From: Pseudomonadota bacterium
Lineage (GTDB): Bacteria; Pseudomonadota; Alphaproteobacteria; Micropepsales; Micropepsaceae
DNA: 14,812 nucleotides
Reading direction: 5' to 3'
Assembly (NCBI GenBank): GCA_025360685.1
Contig: JANYBR010000428.1
Span: 1 to 14,812, forward strand
In this document: positions 1 to 7,964 of the stretch, piece after piece
Numbering within the stretch: the first letter of the stretch is position 1
Layout of the letters: every line of letters begins with the position of its first letter
Made by a program: the position numbers and the translations under genes
The notes under the pieces: generated by a model
What the model was told of the DNA's origin: nothing
The model's input: only the letters and a program-made list of their open reading frames with translations
Databases searched by the model: none

Positions 1-21
1 TGGCCGGGTCAAGCCCGGCCA
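1..21. repeat. Small GC-rich palindrome downstream of the PLP-enzyme gene
   Basis: Eight-base arms, TGGCCGGG at 1-8 and CCCGGCCA at 14-21, flank a five-base loop TCAAG. It lies about 45 bases past the stop of the minus-strand gene that ends at 67. No T-tract follows on that strand, so it is not a classic intrinsic terminator. Palindromes built on GGCCGGG-n-CCCGGCC are frequent between genes in alphaproteobacteria, so it is probably a dispersed repeat. The window edge cuts off anything further left. Confidence 0.5.
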
Positions 22-66
22 TGGTGATCGAGGGGAGTCGTAGATTTGAAACGATTCTAGGGGCCG

Positions 67-1221
67 CTAACTCTTCACCGCCTTGAGCGCGGCTTCGAGA
101 TCGTCGATCAGATCGCTCGTCTCTTCGATGCCGACGGAGAGGCGCAGGAGATCGCTCGGGCACGGCGTGTCCGGCCCTTCGACCGAGGCGCGATGTTCCA
201 TCAGGCTCTCCACGCCGCCGATCGAGGTTGCGCGTTTCCAGATGCGCACATTCGCCGCCGTGGCAATCGCCGCAGCCTCACCGCCCTTCACGCGGACCGA
301 AAGCATGCCGCCAAAGCCGCCTTGCATCTGGCGCGCCGCAACTTCGTGCCCGGGAAAACTCTTGAGGCCGGGATAGAGCACATGGCTGATTTGCGCATGA
401 CCGGAGAAATGTTCCGCGATGATCTGCGCACTGGCAGCCGCCGTCCTCACGCGCGGAAAGAGCGTGCGCATGCCGCGCAGCAGCAGCCAGGCTTCGAACG
501 CTCCCGGCACGCCGCCAAGCTGCACACGCAGCGACTTGATCCTGGCCCAATGTTCATCGCCGGCCCGCGTCACCAGCGCGCCGCCGATCAGATCGGAGTG
601 GCCGTTGAGATACTTCGTCGCCGAATGCATGACGATGTCCGCGCCGAGATCGAGCGGGCGCGTGAACACCGGTGTGCCGACCGTTGAATCCACCGCAAGT
701 CGCGCGCCGGCCGCATGCGCAATGACAGCGACCGCCGAAAGATCGGTGATGTCCCAGGTCGGGTTGGCGGGTGTCTCCGTCCAGATCAGTTTTGTCTCTC
801 GGGGGCGCATGGCGGCCTTGATGGCATCAAGCTCCGTCATGTCGACAAATTCGACCTTCATTCCCCAGTGCGTCGCGAAATTCATCAGCCAGCTGCGCAG
901 CAGCCAGTACATCGCCTTGGGCGCGAGCACATGATCGCCGGGCGCAAGCGACAGGAACACCGCCGTCGCTGCCGCCATGCCGGACGAAAACAGCGCGGCC
1001 TGCGCACCGTTCTCCAACGAGGCGAGCACGGCTTCCGCCTGGTCGTAGGTGGGATTGTCGGCGCGCGAATAGGAGCGTCCCGAACGATAGAGATTGTCAG
1101 GATCGCGTATGAAGGTCGACGAGGGATGGATCGGCGGCGAGACGCCACGCGTCTTCTCATCGATCCAGCCCAGCGCCTGTGCCGCGACCGTCGCCGGTTT
1201 CATCTTCGGTTCGTCCGCCAT
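67..1221 (-). CDS. Cys/Met-metabolism PLP-dependent enzyme, cystathionine beta-lyase type
   Basis: This 384-residue protein belongs to the trans-sulfuration (cystathionine gamma-synthase/beta-lyase) family of fold-type I PLP enzymes, which work on cystathionine and related sulfur amino acids in the cytoplasm. Visible family features are the phosphate-contacting YSRADNPTYD segment (about 51-60), the FSSGMAA loop (78-84), the cofactor aspartate in AVDSTVGTP (D178) and the Schiff-base lysine K203 in HSATKYLNGHSD. The length fits the family (380-400). The frame is open upstream to 1314, but that part would overlap the phoD end and resembles no family N-terminus. I therefore start at ATG 1221 (MADEPKMKP), although no strong Shine-Dalgarno is visible. 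It lies 25 nt downstream of phoD on the same strand, so co-transcription is likely. Beta-lyase versus gamma-synthase, homocysteine or methionine gamma-lyase specificity cannot be settled from motifs; beta-lyase (MetC-like) is my best guess. Confidence 0.88.
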   Translation of the reverse strand: MADEPKMKPATVAAQALGWIDEKTRGVSPPIHPSSTFIRDPDNLYRSGRSYSRADNPTYDQAEAVLASLENGAQAALFSSGMAAATAVFLSLAPGDHVLAPKAMYWLLRSWLMNFATHWGMKVEFVDMTELDAIKAAMRPRETKLIWTETPANPTWDITDLSAVAVIAHAAGARLAVDSTVGTPVFTRPLDLGADIVMHSATKYLNGHSDLIGGALVTRAGDEHWARIKSLRVQLGGVPGAFEAWLLLRGMRTLFPRVRTAAASAQIIAEHFSGHAQISHVLYPGLKSFPGHEVAARQMQGGFGGMLSVRVKGGEAAAIATAANVRIWKRATSIGGVESLMEHRASVEGPDTPCPSDLLRLSVGIEETSDLIDDLEAALKAVKS

Positions 1222-1246
1222 GCCGCGATGCTGGCACGACAGCCGA

Positions 1247-2848
1247 TCAGGCAGCAACCGGCCCGGGCTTGCCGTCTTCGACCACGAACGAAGCCAGGGT
1301 GGACAGGCTCGCATTCGGGTCCGTGATGTCCGACACGACCTGGTAGCGCGCCGAAAGCCGCTCTCGGGTCAGATCGACCATGACGTAGCCGCGCTTGCGG
1401 CTGTCGAAGAACTTCACATGCGGATTGTTCGGCAGGAACGTGTTGAACAGCTCATAGGGCGGGCCATATGAGGTAATGGATGTGCCGACCAACTCGCTGG
1501 CGATCGTGGGGGATTTGGGATCGTCGAAGTCGACCTTCAAATCGTTGGCCCAGAAGGAATGGATATCGCCGGTGATGACGACGGGATTGGACGGCTTCGA
1601 CGCTGCGATGTGCAGCATCAGGCGCGTGCGGCTCGCCGGATAACCGTCCCAATCGTCGGTCCAGAATGCATCTTCACCCGCCGGATTCTTCTGGTGCAGC
1701 CGCGCCATCAGAACGTCGTTGGCGATCAGGTTCCACTTCGCCTTGGATGTGGCTAGCCCCTCGAACAGCCATTTTTCCTGCGCAAGGCCGATCATCGAAC
1801 GCGAGGCATCGAGGAGTTCCAGGCAAGCAGCCGGAGTTTCCTGGTGCCCGCCACCGCCATGACCCTCTTTCTTCGCCGGATCGCCGTAGCAGGCCTCGCG
1901 CGAGCGATACTGCCGCCCGTCGATCATGTCCACCCGCATCAGGTCGCCGAAATCGTAGCGATCATACAGCCGCATGTTCGGCCCATGCGGCCGCGAGAAG
2001 ACCGGCTTCACCGGCATGAATTCGTAGAACGTCTGATAGGCGGCGGCACGGCGCTCGAGGAACGCTTTGGGGTCCTGAAAGTCCTCGCCCCATTTGTCAG
2101 CATAGTCGTTCTGCACTTCGTGATCGTCCCACGTCGCGAGCGACGGTGTGGTGGCGTGCAGAAACCGCAGATTGGGATCGAGCCGGTATTGCGTGTAGCG
2201 CGCGCGATACTCCGCGAGGGTCACACACTCCTTGCCGCCGGAATGGGTACGCACGGTCGGGCGCCGCTTGTCGGCATACTCATAGATGTAGTCGCCAAGG
2301 AAAATGCCGAAGTCTGGATTCTCCTCCGCCGCATGGCGATAGGGCGAGAAGTAGCCATACTCATAGTGCGAGCAGGAGAAAAATGCGAAGCGCAGCTTGT
2401 CTGCGCCATGCTCAGGCAGAGTCATCGCGCGGCCGATGGTGCTTTGCGCGCGGCCGGACGTGAATCGGTACCAATAAGGCCGGCCGGGCCTCAGGCCGTG
2501 AACCTGCTTGTGCACCGAATAGCCGAACTCGGCTTCGGCAAGCGCCGCGCCGTGCTGGACGATGTGATGCATGGAGTCGTCTGTGGCGATTTCGTAGGCG
2601 ATCGGCTGCGATGGACCGTGCATGCCGCCTGCGGAGCCAGCGGCAAGCGGGTCAGGCGCGAGCCGCGTCCACAGGACAAATCCGTCGAGCGACGGTGCGC
2701 CGGCCGCTACCCCGAGACTGAACGGATCGCCGCTCCAGGACGGCCCAGCCGGCAGCTTGCCCAATGCCGGCGAAGCGACGAGTCCAGCGGTGGATAGTGC
2801 GGCGCTCTTGAGCAACGCGCGACGTGACGGGACGGCGTAATCGACCAT
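1247..2848 (-). CDS. phoD: PhoD-type alkaline phosphatase/phosphodiesterase, Tat-exported
   Basis: This 533-residue enzyme of the PhoD metallophosphatase family hydrolyses phosphate mono- or diesters outside the cytoplasmic membrane. The N-terminus has a twin-arginine signal (SRRALLK at 8-14, then a hydrophobic stretch to about 29), which is the usual export route for PhoD. The N-terminal PhoD domain spans roughly 40-140. Metal-site motifs known from Bacillus PhoD are present: Cys159 in FFSCSHYEYGY, Asp186 and Tyr188 in GDYIYEY, the WDDHEVQND block (240-248), and Asp428/His430 in ITGDIHSFW. A Gly/His-rich insert (about 328-336) interrupts the catalytic domain and looks like a lineage-specific loop. 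The start at 2848 puts the Tat motif at the N-terminus and has a G-rich ribosome site (complement of 2856-2860) seven bases upstream; the frame upstream to 3010 is spurious. I see no clear Pho box. The gene is divergent from the thiolase gene. Confidence 0.93.
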   Translation of the reverse strand: MVDYAVPSRRALLKSAALSTAGLVASPALGKLPAGPSWSGDPFSLGVAAGAPSLDGFVLWTRLAPDPLAAGSAGGMHGPSQPIAYEIATDDSMHHIVQHGAALAEAEFGYSVHKQVHGLRPGRPYWYRFTSGRAQSTIGRAMTLPEHGADKLRFAFFSCSHYEYGYFSPYRHAAEENPDFGIFLGDYIYEYADKRRPTVRTHSGGKECVTLAEYRARYTQYRLDPNLRFLHATTPSLATWDDHEVQNDYADKWGEDFQDPKAFLERRAAAYQTFYEFMPVKPVFSRPHGPNMRLYDRYDFGDLMRVDMIDGRQYRSREACYGDPAKKEGHGGGGHQETPAACLELLDASRSMIGLAQEKWLFEGLATSKAKWNLIANDVLMARLHQKNPAGEDAFWTDDWDGYPASRTRLMLHIAASKPSNPVVITGDIHSFWANDLKVDFDDPKSPTIASELVGTSITSYGPPYELFNTFLPNNPHVKFFDSRKRGYVMVDLTRERLSARYQVVSDITDPNASLSTLASFVVEDGKPGPVAA

Positions 2849-3021
2849 GATTTTTCCCCCGAGTCCGGAATCATCCAGAGCATGGCAGTGTGACGCTCGC
2901 GTATCGCCCGTCTCCAGACAAGATCCGTTTCCCCAACGGCAGCCAAAAAGACGCGATTCAAGATTGGTGCAGCGCCTTGGCGGCGATGCTAAAAGGGCGA
3001 CAGGAAACAAGGAGTGTTGTC
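2849..3021. promoter_or_regulatory. Divergent intergenic region between phoD and thiolase genes
   Basis: These 173 bases separate two divergent transcription units, so both promoters must lie here or in the flanking coding ends. For the thiolase a weak candidate is TTGGTG (2964-2969) with GCTAAA (2988-2993), spacer 18. Neither box is a good sigma-70 match. No convincing long dyad or Pho box was found. The only firm signals are the two ribosome sites at the edges. Confidence 0.3.
3009..3014 (+). promoter_or_regulatory. Ribosome binding site of the thiolase gene
   Basis: AAGGAG lies seven bases before ATG 3022. It fixes that start against the 132-base upstream extension of the frame, which has no family resemblance. 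Confidence 0.75.
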
Positions 3022-4194
<1,173 letters not shown>

Positions 4195-4225
4195 TCGCTA
4201 TTCTTTGAAATTGAGCCGGCCCTCG

Positions 4226-4286
4226 TCCTTCGACAAGCTCAGGATGAGGGCCAATTCCTTATCCTCATCCTGAGCTTGTCGAAGGA
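4226..4286. repeat. Perfect 24-bp inverted repeat between thiolase and acyl-CoA dehydrogenase genes
   Basis: The arm at 4226-4249 (begins TCCTTCGACAAGC) is exactly complementary to 4263-4286 (begins CCTCATCCTGAGC), with a 13-base spacer at 4250-4262. In RNA it would form a long stable hairpin. There is no T-run after it, so it is not a standard terminator, though it could attenuate or stabilise the transcript. From general knowledge this CTTCGACAAGCTCAGGATGA palindrome recurs in many bacterial genomes as an intergenic repeat. Here it lies inside a probable operon; the right arm ends 16 bases before the next start codon. Confidence 0.9.
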
Positions 4287-4302
4287 TGGATGGCGCGCTC
4301 AA

Positions 4303-5481
4303 ATGGACCTCTCCTACTCTCCCGAATACGAAGCCTTCCGCACGGAAGTCCGCGCCTTCGCCAAGCAGCATGGCGCAAGCGCGCCGCGCGGCGCGATGGG
4401 CGACATGCGCGCGTGGCAGAAGCTGCTCATCTCGAATGGCTATGCCGCGCGCACCATCCCGAAGGAATATGGCGGCTTTGGCGCTGAGCCGGACGTGCTG
4501 AAATCGCGCATCATCGCGGAGGAATTCATCGCCGCGGGTCTGCCGATGGGCATGGCGGGACAAGGCATCTCGATGCTGGTTCCGACCTTGCTCGAACTGG
4601 GCAGCGAGGAGCAGAAGAAGAAATTCATCGGTCCGACATTGCGCGGCGAGATCATCTGGTGCCAGGGCTATTCCGAGCCGGGCGCGGGCTCAGATCTTGC
4701 TTCGCTGACGACCCGTGCGGTGGAAGACGGCGACGATTTCGTCATCAACGGGCAGAAGATCTGGACCTCGACCGCGGCGCAGGCCGACATGATCTTCTGT
4801 CTGGTGCGCACCGAAGCCGACAAGCCTAAGCATGAAGGCATTTCCTATCTGCTCTTCTCCATGAAGATGCCGGGCATCGAAGTGCGTCCGCTGGTGACCA
4901 TGACAGGTCGCGCCGAGTTCAACGAAGTGTTCTTCACCGACGTGCGCGTGCCGAAGAAAGACATTGTCGGCGAGCGCGGCCAGGGTTGGTTCGTCGCCAA
5001 CGCCACGCTCAAGCATGAGCGCGGCATGCTGGGCGATCCCAACCAGGCGGGCACGCGGCTCAAAGCGCTGATCGATTTGATGCAGAACGAGGAGATCGAC
5101 GGGCGCCGCCTGATGGACAATCCGGTGTTCCGCGACCGGCTGCTGAAGCTGCAGGCGCGCGTGCATGCGATGGAGTTCCACGGCCTGCGTCTTCTGACGG
5201 CGGGCCTGAGGGGAGAAGACCCCGGCGTAGCACGGTTGATTGTCAAGCTGATGGGCTGCGAACTCAATCACCAGCTGGCCGCGTTCGCCATCGATGCACT
5301 CGGCGAGCTCGGCATTCTGTATTCCGGCTCGCCGCATCTGCGCGCATCCGGCACCTGGCAGACGAGCTACATGTTCGATCTCGGCCTCATCATCGGCGGC
5401 GGCACGGCGCAGATCCAGAAGAACATCATTTCCGAGCGTGGCCTCGGCATGCCGCGCGAGCCGAAAGCGGCGAAGGCCTAA
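4303..5481 (+). CDS. Acyl-CoA dehydrogenase, probable large (alpha) subunit of a heteromeric enzyme
   Basis: This 392-residue flavoprotein of the acyl-CoA dehydrogenase family introduces the alpha-beta double bond of acyl-CoA. N-terminal helical domain is about 1-115. The flavin/substrate motif YSEPGAGSD is at 123-131, the middle beta domain runs to about 225, and the C-terminal helical domain ends with GGGTAQIQKNIISERGLG (365-382). The glutamate of medium-chain enzymes (before GT in the last motif) is glycine here. Glu239 in LKHERG sits where isovaleryl-CoA dehydrogenase keeps its base and is the candidate catalytic residue. The family's RxxFG motif that binds a neighbouring FAD is not recognisable; the next gene has it. 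I start at ATG 4303. An in-frame TTG at 4276 lies inside the inverted repeat and is less likely. The ribosome site is weak: AAGGA at 4282-4286 is 16 bases away, within the hairpin arm. Confidence 0.9.
   Translation: MDLSYSPEYEAFRTEVRAFAKQHGASAPRGAMGDMRAWQKLLISNGYAARTIPKEYGGFGAEPDVLKSRIIAEEFIAAGLPMGMAGQGISMLVPTLLELGSEEQKKKFIGPTLRGEIIWCQGYSEPGAGSDLASLTTRAVEDGDDFVINGQKIWTSTAAQADMIFCLVRTEADKPKHEGISYLLFSMKMPGIEVRPLVTMTGRAEFNEVFFTDVRVPKKDIVGERGQGWFVANATLKHERGMLGDPNQAGTRLKALIDLMQNEEIDGRRLMDNPVFRDRLLKLQARVHAMEFHGLRLLTAGLRGEDPGVARLIVKLMGCELNHQLAAFAIDALGELGILYSGSPHLRASGTWQTSYMFDLGLIIGGGTAQIQKNIISERGLGMPREPKAAKA
5472..5476 (+). promoter_or_regulatory. Ribosome binding site inside the end of the upstream dehydrogenase gene
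   Basis: GAAGG lies six bases before ATG 5483 and within the last codons of the preceding gene. With a one-base gap between the two genes this implies translational coupling. It also fixes the start against an in-frame extension to 5294. Confidence 0.65.
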
Positions 5482-5482
5482 G

Positions 5483-6574
5483 ATGGAATTCGGCCTCACC
5501 TCCGACCAGAAGATGATGCAGGACAGCATCAACCGCACCCTGGAGCGCGTCTGCCCGCTCGAGCGCGTGCGCAAAGCCGCCGGGCATGAACCTTATGCTT
5601 CCGATGTGCTGAAGGCGCTGGTCGAACTCGGCGTGCCGGGCATCGTGACTCCGGAAGAATTTGGCGGACTGGGCCTCTCGCTGCTCGATGCGGCGCTGGC
5701 GGCAGAAGCACTCGGCCGACACGTGGCACCCGTGCCGTTTGTTGCCAGCTCCGTGCTGGCACCGCTGGCCCTCATCGGCGTCGGCTCAGACGCGCAGAAA
5801 AAGATGTATCTGCCCAAGCTCGCGTCGGGCGAACTGATCGCAGGGGTTGCGATCAGCGAGCAGGCTGCTGGCGCGCGCGAGAAGGCGGGAATCACCGCGA
5901 AGGGCGGCAAGCTCTCAGGCAAAGCGATGTTCGTGCTCGAATTCGGCGGTGCGAACATCTTCATCGTTGCCGACAAGTTCGCAGGTCTGCACATTGTCGA
6001 TGCGAAAGCGAAGGGCCTTGAGAAAATCTCGCTGAGCACGATCGATGCCACCCGCGCCATCGGCGAACTGAATTTCGACAACGTCGAAGCCGAACTGCTT
6101 TCGTCCGGTAATCCGGCCGCCACGCTCGAGCGCATGATCGATGCCGGCCGCATCATGCTCGCCGCCGATACGCTGGGCGCCGGCGGGCGGATGATCGAGA
6201 AAGCGGTCGCCTACGCCAAGGAGCGCAAGCAGTTCGGCCGTGTCATCGGCTCTTTCCAGGCGGTCAAGCATCTCTGCGCCGAGATGATCGCCGAACTTGA
6301 GCCCTGCCGTTCGCTCATCTGGTACGCGGCCTACGCGTTCGACGAATTTCCCGGTCAGTCGCGGCGCATGGCCGCGCACGCCAAGGCGCACACCTCGGAA
6401 GTCGGCACCTTCGTCGCGCGCACTGCCACCGAAGTGCATGGCGGCATGGGCTTCACCGATCTGCTCGGCCTGCATTACTGGTTCAAGCGCATCGGCTTCG
6501 ACCGCCAGGCGCTGGGCGGTCCTGAGAAGGTCCGCCACGACGCCGCCGTGGCGCAGGGCTGGATCGGCAACTGA
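5483..6574 (+). CDS. Acyl-CoA dehydrogenase, probable small (beta) subunit of a heteromeric enzyme
   Basis: This 363-residue member of the acyl-CoA dehydrogenase family starts one base after the stop of the other dehydrogenase gene. The N-terminal helical domain (about 1-120) contains the conserved turn TPEEFGGLGLS (56-66). The flavin/substrate motif TEPxAGSD of active subunits is degenerate here (ISEQAAGAREK, about 124-134). In contrast the FAD-binding ERKQFG (247-252) and EVHGGMGF (317-324) motifs are intact. This is the complement of what the upstream protein keeps. Such pairs are known as alpha2beta2 dehydrogenases in mycobacterial cholesterol side-chain oxidation (FadE28-FadE29 type). 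I infer an obligate complex of the two products acting on a bulky acyl-CoA; an independent homomeric enzyme is less likely. The start is supported by GAAGG at 5472-5476. Confidence 0.9.
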   Translation: MEFGLTSDQKMMQDSINRTLERVCPLERVRKAAGHEPYASDVLKALVELGVPGIVTPEEFGGLGLSLLDAALAAEALGRHVAPVPFVASSVLAPLALIGVGSDAQKKMYLPKLASGELIAGVAISEQAAGAREKAGITAKGGKLSGKAMFVLEFGGANIFIVADKFAGLHIVDAKAKGLEKISLSTIDATRAIGELNFDNVEAELLSSGNPAATLERMIDAGRIMLAADTLGAGGRMIEKAVAYAKERKQFGRVIGSFQAVKHLCAEMIAELEPCRSLIWYAAYAFDEFPGQSRRMAAHAKAHTSEVGTFVARTATEVHGGMGFTDLLGLHYWFKRIGFDRQALGGPEKVRHDAAVAQGWIGN

Positions 6575-6775
6575 GCGGATTGGTGCCCAGGCTGCCCGTG
6601 GGATCGTGGCAGCGTCCAGACGCATCGATTCGGGCGCGCGGCCTGCGGCCTTTTGAGCGGAAGGCTAGAACGGGCCGGACTGCGCCTAGCCGGTCGGCCA
6701 CTATCCGATTTTGTTGGACGGCTGCGGGAACCACCGTTCATAATTTCCCCAACGAAAGGTCTCGGGGGGAAAACG
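6575..6775 (+). promoter_or_regulatory. Intergenic region with weak terminator and weak promoter candidates
   Basis: The 201-base gap is the longest in the plus-strand run, so the hydrolases downstream may have their own promoter. A short GGCC-TGC-GGCC hairpin followed by TTTT lies at 6640-6654, a weak intrinsic terminator candidate. TTGGAC (6714-6719) and CATAAT (6739-6744) could be a -35/-10 pair, but the 19-base spacer is long. A G6 tract at 6764-6769, six bases before ATG 6776, acts as ribosome site. I see no small gene with family resemblance here. Confidence 0.3.
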
Positions 6776-7954
6776 ATGACAAAATTCGCCGCTGCGCTGC
6801 TCTTGTTTGCCGGACTTGCCGCTTCAGGCGCCGCAGCGGCCGACCAACCTGCCACTTCGACCAAGAACGACTACTCCGATTCCGCGAACTGGCTTTGCCT
6901 GCCGGGTCACGATGATGCCTGCGGCGCCGACGAGGACGCGACCATCGTCTCCACCGGCGGAACGCTGAAATCCGCAAAGTTCAGGGCGGCGAAAAAACCG
7001 CGGGTCGACTGCTTCTATGTCTACCCGACCGTGTCGCGCGATCGCGGCGTCAACAGCGATATGCTTCCAGGCATCGAAGAGATGTCGGTTGTCGCGCAGC
7101 AATTCGCGCGCTTCGGCTCGGTGTGCGCGACCTATGCGCCGCTCTATCGCCAGTTCACGCTGACAGCGCTGTTCGCCCGCCAGACCGGCGCGCCCATGGC
7201 GACGCCGACTGATCCGCTGTTGGCGTATCACGACGTTCTCGACGCGTGGAACTACTACCTGGAACATTTCAATCACGGCCGCGGTGTCGTGCTGATTGGA
7301 CACAGCCAGGGTTCGGGCATGCTGACCCAGCTCATCAAAAACGAGATCGACGGCAAGCCGATCCAAAAGCAGATCCTCGTCGCCATTCTGGGCGGTACGC
7401 GCCTGGGCGTTCCGGCAGGCAAGGATGTTGGCGGTGATTTCCAGTCCATGCCGCTTTGCCATTCTGCGACGACGCCCGGCTGCGTCATTGCGTTCAGTTC
7501 CTTTCGCTCCACCGTTCCACCGCCGCCCAACACATTTTTCGGCAAGGTGTCGCAAGCCGGCTGGGAAGCGGCGTGCGTAAACCCTGCGGCGCTCGGTGGC
7601 GGATCGGGCGCGACCCATTCCTACCTGTCGACCAATTGGCGCGGGCTCGGCAATTCGCAGCCGACGGACGGAACAAGCTGGGTACCGGGAAAGACCGTGT
7701 GGACGCCCTATGTTAGCGTGCCTGGCCTGCTTACCGCGGAATGCGCTCGAAACGAGAACGCGACCTATCTTTCTATCACCGTGCACGGCGATCCGAAGGA
7801 CCCGCGCGTCGACGACATCGCCGGTGACGTTCTGCTGGGCGGACAGGTTCAGGCGAATTGGGGACTGCATCTGGTCGACATGCACTTGTTCATGGGAGAT
7901 TTCCTCGACATCGTGAAAAGCGAGACCCGCGCCTATCTCAAGCAGAAGCACTAG
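6776..7954 (+). CDS. Exported DUF3089-family alpha/beta hydrolase (lipase/esterase-like)
   Basis: This 392-residue protein has a Sec signal peptide (1-22: charged start, hydrophobic AALLLFAGLAASG, Ala-rich cleavage site before Asp23), so it is probably periplasmic or secreted. The DUF3089 domain is recognised by VDCFYVYPTVSRD (77-89), YHDVLDAWNYYLEHF (151-165) and the nucleophile elbow GHSQG with Ser178. A histidine in the C-terminal LHLVDMHLF segment (His370) is a plausible triad member. Eight cysteines in the mature part, starting with C41 and C49, would suit disulfides outside the cytoplasm. The family is annotated as lipase/esterase-like but the substrate is unknown. Ten bases separate it from the beta-lactamase-fold hydrolase, so the two are likely co-transcribed. 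The frame upstream to 6653 is rejected because it would bury the signal peptide. Confidence 0.85.
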   Translation: MTKFAAALLLFAGLAASGAAAADQPATSTKNDYSDSANWLCLPGHDDACGADEDATIVSTGGTLKSAKFRAAKKPRVDCFYVYPTVSRDRGVNSDMLPGIEEMSVVAQQFARFGSVCATYAPLYRQFTLTALFARQTGAPMATPTDPLLAYHDVLDAWNYYLEHFNHGRGVVLIGHSQGSGMLTQLIKNEIDGKPIQKQILVAILGGTRLGVPAGKDVGGDFQSMPLCHSATTPGCVIAFSSFRSTVPPPPNTFFGKVSQAGWEAACVNPAALGGGSGATHSYLSTNWRGLGNSQPTDGTSWVPGKTVWTPYVSVPGLLTAECARNENATYLSITVHGDPKDPRVDDIAGDVLLGGQVQANWGLHLVDMHLFMGDFLDIVKSETRAYLKQKH

Positions 7955-7960
7955 GGAGAG
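7954..7960 (+). promoter_or_regulatory. Ribosome binding site of the beta-lactamase-fold hydrolase gene
   Basis: GGGAGAG overlaps the last base of the preceding TAG and is four bases before ATG 7965, consistent with coupled translation of the two hydrolase genes. Confidence 0.65.
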
Positions 7961-7964
7961 CGAA

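Noticed and set aside
1222..1314. N-terminal extension of the PLP-enzyme frame
   Set aside because: It runs into the phoD 3' end and has no family counterpart; the family N-terminus begins at MADEPKMKP.
1844..2797. 317-codon plus-strand frame over phoD
   Set aside because: No motif; phoD on the other strand has all metal-site motifs and a Tat signal.
4690..5574. 294-codon minus-strand frame over the first acyl-CoA dehydrogenase
   Set aside because: Shadow frame with no motif; the opposite strand encodes the conserved enzyme.
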